A stretch of DNA of 55,315 nucleotides. Source: Pararhodobacter sp. (lineage in GTDB: Bacteria > Pseudomonadota > Alphaproteobacteria > Rhodobacterales > Rhodobacteraceae). Below the pieces are notes generated by a model that had not been told where the DNA came from, did no database searches, and was given only the letters and a program-made list of their open reading frames with translations. Each line of letters opens with the position of its first letter. Within the stretch, counting starts at the first letter, position 1. Positions 53,323 to 55,315 of the stretch are shown one piece after another. A program made the position numbers and the translations under genes. The DNA lies in NCBI GenBank assembly GCA_020832665.1, contig JAFIEG010000023.1:1-55315 (forward strand), given 5' to 3'.

Positions 53323-53357
53323 CGCCCCGGCACATGTTCTGCCGTTGTGCCGGGGCG
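53323..53357 (-). terminator. Terminator of the TorF-type porin gene
   Basis: A perfect 12-bp stem CGCCCCGGCACA/TGTGCCGGGGCG with an 11-nt loop, starting 11 nt after the porin stop. A T-rich ATTTTAT follows on the minus strand, after about eight intervening bases. Between this and the TGTGATCAC boxes there are only 15 nt. Confidence 0.75.
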
Positions 53358-53368
53358 CGATCGCGGAA

Positions 53369-54004
53369 TCAGAAATTCACGTTTGTGGAAAAGGCCACCC
53401 GCGCGCCCTCGCCGGCCCCGCGGTGGTAGCGGATGTCGGCATCGAAATTGTCATTGATTGTGTAGGTCACACCGACATTGCCGTAACTTGCCCCGGTCGC
53501 CCGGCCGAGCGTCGCCGATGCATCGAACGCGTCGAACAGCCCGACCGAGAAACCGGCATGGGCATCGGTCGGAAGCAGGTTGTCCTCCGGGTCAAGGTAA
53601 AGCCCGCCGAACAGCGTCACATTGCCGGCATCGTGCTCCGCAAGAAGGAACAGCTCGCCGCCGAGATCGCCCGAATTGTTGTAGAAGTAACGGGCGTATC
53701 CGGCATCGAAGCTGGTGTTACCGACCTCCCAGCGATAACCGCCGTAAAGGTTGAGTTCGAACCGGTCGGGCGCGAAACGCACATTCGAGGCCCAGAGACC
53801 GCCATAGAAGCCGCCCGATTCGACCTCTGCCCAGGGCTGAAGGGCCAGATAGGCGCTGCCGTCATCCGACTGCGTGGAACCGCGTGAAATGTAGTGGGTA
53901 GTCAGCGTGGCGCCATAGGAGAAACTGAAACCCTGGGCCGAGGCGCCCGTCGCCAAAAGAAAAGACGCCGCCAGCGTGGCGGCGAGCACGTTTGTCTTCT
54001 TCAT
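53369..54004 (-). CDS. TorF family putative porin
   Basis: 211 aa. Signal peptide MKKTNVLAATLAASFLLATG, cleaved after ASA, then a beta-strand-rich mature protein with FSFSYGATLTTHYISRGSTQSDDG and GLYGGLWAS-like strands, the pattern of the TorF/Gcw_chp outer-membrane family, ending with aromatic Phe (NVNF). Probably an outer-membrane channel for small solutes. It lies upstream of the sdh operon on the same strand, separated from it by the terminator at 53323. Confidence 0.82.
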   Translation of the reverse strand: MKKTNVLAATLAASFLLATGASAQGFSFSYGATLTTHYISRGSTQSDDGSAYLALQPWAEVESGGFYGGLWASNVRFAPDRFELNLYGGYRWEVGNTSFDAGYARYFYNNSGDLGGELFLLAEHDAGNVTLFGGLYLDPEDNLLPTDAHAGFSVGLFDAFDASATLGRATGASYGNVGVTYTINDNFDADIRYHRGAGEGARVAFSTNVNF

Positions 54005-54158
54005 TTTTTTGCTCCGTCAGTACTGCTCGGTTCGTTGCCCGTGCGCCAAACTCTGCGCAAGCTTCGCCATCAGGCAAGCAGAAACCGACGGATTCGCTGA
54101 AAAAAAACGGCTATTGTGGCGCAAACGCCGCCATTGCCTGGCCGAACGCCACGCAACG

Positions 54159-55184
54159 TCAACGCGGCATAAGCACCCAGCAATCGAGATCGAGCAGCAC
54201 CTCGGGCAGATAGCGCCCGTCATCGCCGCGCAGCGCCCCCGCCGCGCCGCGCGTTGCTACCAGACGCAGGCGCAGCGCGCCGACCCCGGGCGCGGGCGTC
54301 TCGGCCTTGTCCAGAACCTCGCTCCAGGCGCGCAGCGTGTCGCCGGCAAAGCAGGGGTTGGCATGGCTGCCGGCATTGATGGCGGCGATGATCTGGGCAT
54401 TGGCCAACCCGTTGAAGCTCAGCGCGCGGGCCAGGCTGATGACATGGCCGCCATAGATCAGCCGTCTGCCATCCTCGCGGGCGCCGGTATCGAAATGCAC
54501 CCGTGCGGTGTTCTGCCACAGCCTTGTGGCCATCATGTGCTCGGCTTCCTCGATGGTCACGCCATCGACATGGTCGATCACCTCGCCAACCGCATAGTCG
54601 CCCCAGCGATGCGGTTCGCCGGCGAGCGCGAAATCGTAGCCCGAGAAATCCAGCCCCGCCGGCACCACCAGATCTGCCGCCGCCACCGCACCGGCCAGGT
54701 CAGGCACCACCGCCTCGGGCGCCGGGGAATCAAGATTGCGCTTGCGCACCATCACCCAGCGCACATAGTCAAGCACCGCAACCCCGTGCTGGTTCAACCC
54801 CGTCGTGCGCACCCAGACCACGCCGGACTTGCCATTAGAATTTTGCTTCAGCCCGATGATTTCGCTTTGCGCCAGCAACGTGTCGCCGGGCCAGACCGGG
54901 GCCAGAAAGCGCCCCTCGGCATAGCCCAGATTGGCCACCGCATTGAGGCTGATATCGGGCACCGTCTTGCCGAAGACCAGATGAAAGGCGATCAGATCAT
55001 CCACCGGCGCCGCCGGCAAACCACAGACGCGGGCAAATTCATCCGAGGAATGAAGCGCCCCGCGCGCCGGATAAAGCGCATGATAAAATGCCCGTTCACC
55101 CCCTGAAACCGTGCGCGGCACCGCATGGCGGATCACCTCGCCCAACCGGTAATCCTCGAAAAACCGCCCCTGATTGGTTTTCAT
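54159..55184 (-). CDS. mch: Mesaconyl-CoA hydratase (beta-methylmalyl-CoA dehydratase)
   Basis: 341 aa, two hotdog (MaoC-like) halves. It hydrates mesaconyl-CoA to beta-methylmalyl-CoA in the ethylmalonyl-CoA pathway for acetyl-CoA assimilation. Recognised from NQGRFFEDYRLGEVIRHAVPRT, ERAFYHALYPARGAL, FGKTVPDISLNAVANLGYA and the second-half YGGHVISLARALSFNGL. Start at 55184 (MKTNQGRFFED) fits the family; the upstream extension is in the low-complexity edge. The other pathway genes (ccr, ecm, mcl) are not in this window. Confidence 0.9.
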   Translation of the reverse strand: MKTNQGRFFEDYRLGEVIRHAVPRTVSGGERAFYHALYPARGALHSSDEFARVCGLPAAPVDDLIAFHLVFGKTVPDISLNAVANLGYAEGRFLAPVWPGDTLLAQSEIIGLKQNSNGKSGVVWVRTTGLNQHGVAVLDYVRWVMVRKRNLDSPAPEAVVPDLAGAVAAADLVVPAGLDFSGYDFALAGEPHRWGDYAVGEVIDHVDGVTIEEAEHMMATRLWQNTARVHFDTGAREDGRRLIYGGHVISLARALSFNGLANAQIIAAINAGSHANPCFAGDTLRAWSEVLDKAETPAPGVGALRLRLVATRGAAGALRGDDGRYLPEVLLDLDCWVLMPR

Positions 55185-55211
55185 GCCTTGATCACCCGCA
55201 ACCGGGCGCCC

Positions 55212-55275
55212 CTTCATCTTGCCTCAAATACGCCGGGGGGAGACGGCGCAGCCGGCGGGGGGGCGCGGCCCCCCC
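55212..55275 (+). repeat. CTTCATCTTGCC-type box plus G/C hairpin, second copy
   Basis: CTTCATCTTGCCTCAAATAC followed by GCCGGGGGG, then a strong G7/C7-type hairpin near 55255-55278. It has the same architecture as the element at 29573-29621 but the opposite strand. It lies 27 nt upstream of the mch start, so it is not in a typical downstream position for mch. Confidence 0.55.
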
Positions 55276-55315
55276 CCCGCTCCCCCCACCGGATATACCG
55301 GCCGGATTCCCCCGG
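55250..55315. other. Low-complexity G/C contig edge
   Basis: G and C homopolymer runs at the right edge of the window, comparable to the left edge. Part may be real hairpin (see the repeat at 55212), but the long homopolymers are more likely assembly artefact. Confidence 0.6.

Overview
The window looks like one whole contig, or nearly so, from a GC-rich alphaproteobacterium of the Rhodobacterales (Roseobacter/Paracoccaceae type). Both ends run into C/G homopolymer. The assignment rests on recognisable families and arrangements: FlaF-FlbT beside flagellin, an alphaproteobacterial SerC next to SerA, divergent TauR and taurine-pyruvate aminotransferase, a suc operon ending in MAPEG genes and lpd, the ethylmalonyl-CoA-pathway enzyme Mch, a DUF6455 protein behind an FNR-type box, and the CTTCATCTTGCC-type repeat. 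No rRNA, tRNA, CRISPR array, insertion sequence or prophage was recognised.

Layout. 0.6-6.5 kb: flagellar genes motB-flgE-flgK-flgL-flgI (minus). 6.7-10 kb: DUF6455 gene, then serC-serA (minus). 10.2-13.4 kb: tauR and tpa, divergent. 13.5-17.9 kb: VOC protein, family 2 glycosyltransferase and two sulfotransferases, a probable surface-glycan module. 18-23 kb: mutL converging on polA, then a zinc-ribbon gene. 23.3-28 kb: small membrane proteins, a lone ABC ATPase and two overlapping membrane GTPase genes. 28.2-39.7 kb: suc operon on the minus strand, sucC-sulfotransferase-sucD-secreted protein-sucA-odhB-unknown-MAPEG-MAPEG-lpd. 40.6-47.5 kb: second flagellar cluster, flgD and fliK (minus) and rod-binding protein-flgN-like-fliC-flaF-flbT-DUF1217 (plus). 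47.6-49.1 kb: two secreted proteins. 49.2-53.1 kb: sdhC-sdhD-sdhA-unknown-sdhB. 53.4-55.2 kb: TorF-type porin and mch.

The core theme is central carbon metabolism plus motility. The sdh and suc operons encode succinate dehydrogenase, succinyl-CoA synthetase and the 2-oxoglutarate dehydrogenase complex (E1, E2, E3). Upstream of each operon lies a pair of identical TGTGATCAC boxes about two helical turns apart, which suggests one shared regulator. Two flagellar units have CtrA-like sites.

The most unusual content is what sits inside the TCA operons. A compositionally foreign GIY-YIG-like gene lies between sdhA and sdhB, a compositionally foreign membrane-anchored unknown lies directly after odhB, and a sulfotransferase separates sucC from sucD. 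A family of about 36-nt intergenic repeats with an ATCGG-AA-CCGAT core, five recognisable copies, also has no obvious explanation.
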